From Streptomyces asoensis (GTDB lineage: Bacteria > Actinomycetota > Actinomycetes > Streptomycetales > Streptomycetaceae): 64,000 bases of DNA. Both the position numbers and the translations under genes were made by a program. Shown here in pieces: positions 63,005 through 64,000 of this stretch (its first letter is position 1; each line of letters opens with the position of its first letter). The stretch covers positions 7,006,001 to 7,070,000 of the forward strand of contig NZ_CP049838.1 of the NCBI RefSeq assembly GCF_013085465.1. The letters are read 5' to 3'. The notes beneath the pieces are model-generated. The model searched no databases, was not told where the DNA came from, and saw nothing but the letters and a program-made list of their open reading frames with translations.

Positions 63005-64000
63005 CCGCGGCAAGCCGCGCTCCATCCCCACCAGCGCCGCGGACAACCTGCTGCCCACCGGCGCCCGGCGCACCTCCAGCTCGGCCGGCGGTCGCACCCG
63101 CGCGGAGCGGCGCAAGCTCCAGCGCAAGGTCAAGCGCAAGCGCAGGCGCTCGGCCGTCCGGGAGATACCGCTGCTGGTCGGTGTCGCCGTCCTGATAGCC
63201 CTGGTTCTGAAGACCTTCCTCGTGCAGGCCTTCGTGATCCCGTCCGGCTCCATGGAGCAGACGATCCGGATCGGCGACCGGGTCCTGGTCGACAAGTTCA
63301 CCCCGTGGTTCGGCTCCAAGCCCGAGCGCGGGGACGTCGTCGTCTTCAAGGACCCCGGCGGCTGGCTCAACGACGAGCAGACCACCACCAAGAAGGAGGA
63401 CCCGGTCGTCGTCAAGCAGATCAAGGAAGGGCTCACCTTCATCGGTCTGCTGCCGTCCGACGACGAGAAGGACCTCATCAAGCGGGTCGTCGGGGTGGGT
63501 GGCGACCGCGTCGTGTGCTGTGACACGCAAGGACGGGTCACCGTCAACGGCGTTCCCCTGGAGGAGGGGGCGTATCTGTATCCCGGCAACGACCCCTCCA
63601 GCACGGCGTTCGACATCACCGTCCCCCAGGGGCGGCTGTGGGTGATGGGCGACCACCGGGCCAACTCCGCCGACTCCCGGGCCCACCAGAACACCGACTA
63701 CGGCGGCACCGTCTCGGAGGACGAGGTGGTGGGACGTGCCATGGTCATCGCCTGGCCGCTGGGGCACTGGGTCCGTCTCAAGGAACCGCAAACTTTCGCA
63801 TCCGTGACCGGCTCGGCCGCCACGGCGACTGCATCCGCCCAGCTGTCGCATAGGGTTGCCCCCGGCGATCCGAACGGATCGGTTCGACAACTCCCGAGCC
63901 CTGCGGAACTCCCGCTCGTTATGGGAGTGGTGGGCCTGCGTCGTACGTGGGGCAGGCAGCGGCACAGAGTGAGGAGTTGGCGTGGGGGATGTGGCGGTTG
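62997..64000 (+). CDS. Type I signal peptidase (copy 2), running off the right edge
   Basis: At least 334 residues, incomplete. A cytoplasmic lysine/arginine-rich N-terminus (about 50 residues) precedes one transmembrane helix (IPLLVGVAVLIALVLKTFLV). Catalytic Ser is in IPSGSMEQTIRIGD and Lys in LIKRVVGVGGD. It has an insertion of about 35 residues after the first box compared with copy 1. The ATG at 62997 overlaps copy 1's stop. The C-terminal part beyond about residue 270 is outside the protease core, and the frame is still open at 64000, overlapping the likely start of the next gene. Confidence 0.9.
   Translation, partial: MGNRGKPRSIPTSAADNLLPTGARRTSSSAGGRTRAERRKLQRKVKRKRRRSAVREIPLLVGVAVLIALVLKTFLVQAFVIPSGSMEQTIRIGDRVLVDKFTPWFGSKPERGDVVVFKDPGGWLNDEQTTTKKEDPVVVKQIKEGLTFIGLLPSDDEKDLIKRVVGVGGDRVVCCDTQGRVTVNGVPLEEGAYLYPGNDPSSTAFDITVPQGRLWVMGDHRANSADSRAHQNTDYGGTVSEDEVVGRAMVIAWPLGHWVRLKEPQTFASVTGSAATATASAQLSHRVAPGDPNGSVRQLPSPAELPLVMGVVGLRRTWGRQRHRVRSWRGGCGG
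63982..64000 (+). CDS. Probable start of a third gene (likely another signal peptidase), truncated
   Basis: GTG at 63982 with GAGGAG six bases upstream begins MGDVAV and then the window ends. The position and family context suggest the next sip gene. Only six codons are visible, so this is a tentative call. Confidence 0.35.

Overview
The window is a very GC-rich chromosomal segment from an actinomycete, almost certainly a Streptomyces. The codon use, GTG starts, long spurious antisense frames, SARP/AfsR-type regulator, HupS-type histone-like protein, NsdA homologue and gene order all fit. From memory, the order from gltX through leuCD, hup, ddl, thiL/thiD, rpmB, recG, coaD, rpmF-rnc-mutM, smc, ftsY, nsdA, amtB-glnK-glnD, ffh, rpsP-rimM-trmD-rplS to a signal peptidase cluster matches a conserved core segment of Streptomyces chromosomes. 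No plasmid, phage, IS element or CRISPR array was seen.

Layout. 1-2.9 kb: a fumarylacetoacetase-family hydrolase cut by the left edge, gltX and a HAD phosphatase. 3.0-3.6 kb: five tRNA genes (Gln, Glu, Glu, Gln, Glu). 3.6-4.9 kb: a MerR regulator facing a DUF4188 gene across a palindromic operator. 5-8 kb: ndgR divergent from leuCD. 8-13.5 kb: a small orphan gene, hupS, cofC with a small OB-like gene, plsC-gpsA and ddl. 13.5-16.2 kb: a DUF3515 lipoprotein, a stand-alone Lrp-type ligand domain, and thiL-thiD. 16.2-20.6 kb: a likely accessory pair, an AfsR-like SARP and an FAD monooxygenase, with a six-copy 11-bp tandem repeat in front of the monooxygenase. 20.7-23 kb: rpmB and a DAK2/DegV-like protein. 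23-27.8 kb: a translationally coupled HSP90-like ATPase and a large TPR protein, also likely accessory. 28-31.5 kb: recG, rsmD, coaD. 31.6-35.4 kb: a DivIVA-like coiled-coil protein, DUF177 (YceD), rpmF, rnc and mutM. 35.4-38.8 kb: HxlR/WrbA pair, CAP-domain surface protein, acylphosphatase and a 67-aa coiled-coil protein. 39-46.8 kb: smc, glcP-type sugar permease, an LLM flavin oxidoreductase, a frameshifted small gene and ftsY. 47-49.5 kb: a primase/polymerase-like protein and nsdA. 49.5-54 kb: the nitrogen operon amtB-glnK-glnD behind a good GlnR-box match. 54-59.3 kb: ffh, a methyltransferase, a short archaeal/eukaryal-type prolyl-tRNA synthetase and a zincin-like protein. 59.5-64 kb: rpsP, KH protein, rimM, trmD, rplS, two type I signal peptidases and the first codons of a probable next gene.

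How the genes work together. Translation and secretion dominate: two tRNA synthetases, five tRNAs, four ribosomal proteins, rRNA and tRNA methyltransferases, both SRP GTPases (Ffh, FtsY) and signal peptidases. Cell-wall and membrane precursor steps (Ddl, PlsC, GpsA), leucine, thiamine, CoA and F420 synthesis, and nitrogen sensing make up most of the rest. The points most worth a second look are the HSP90-TPR operon, the 11-bp repeat array as a candidate SARP operator, the second-type ProRS, the frameshift at 45.4 kb, and several local regulator/operator pairs readable directly from palindromes.
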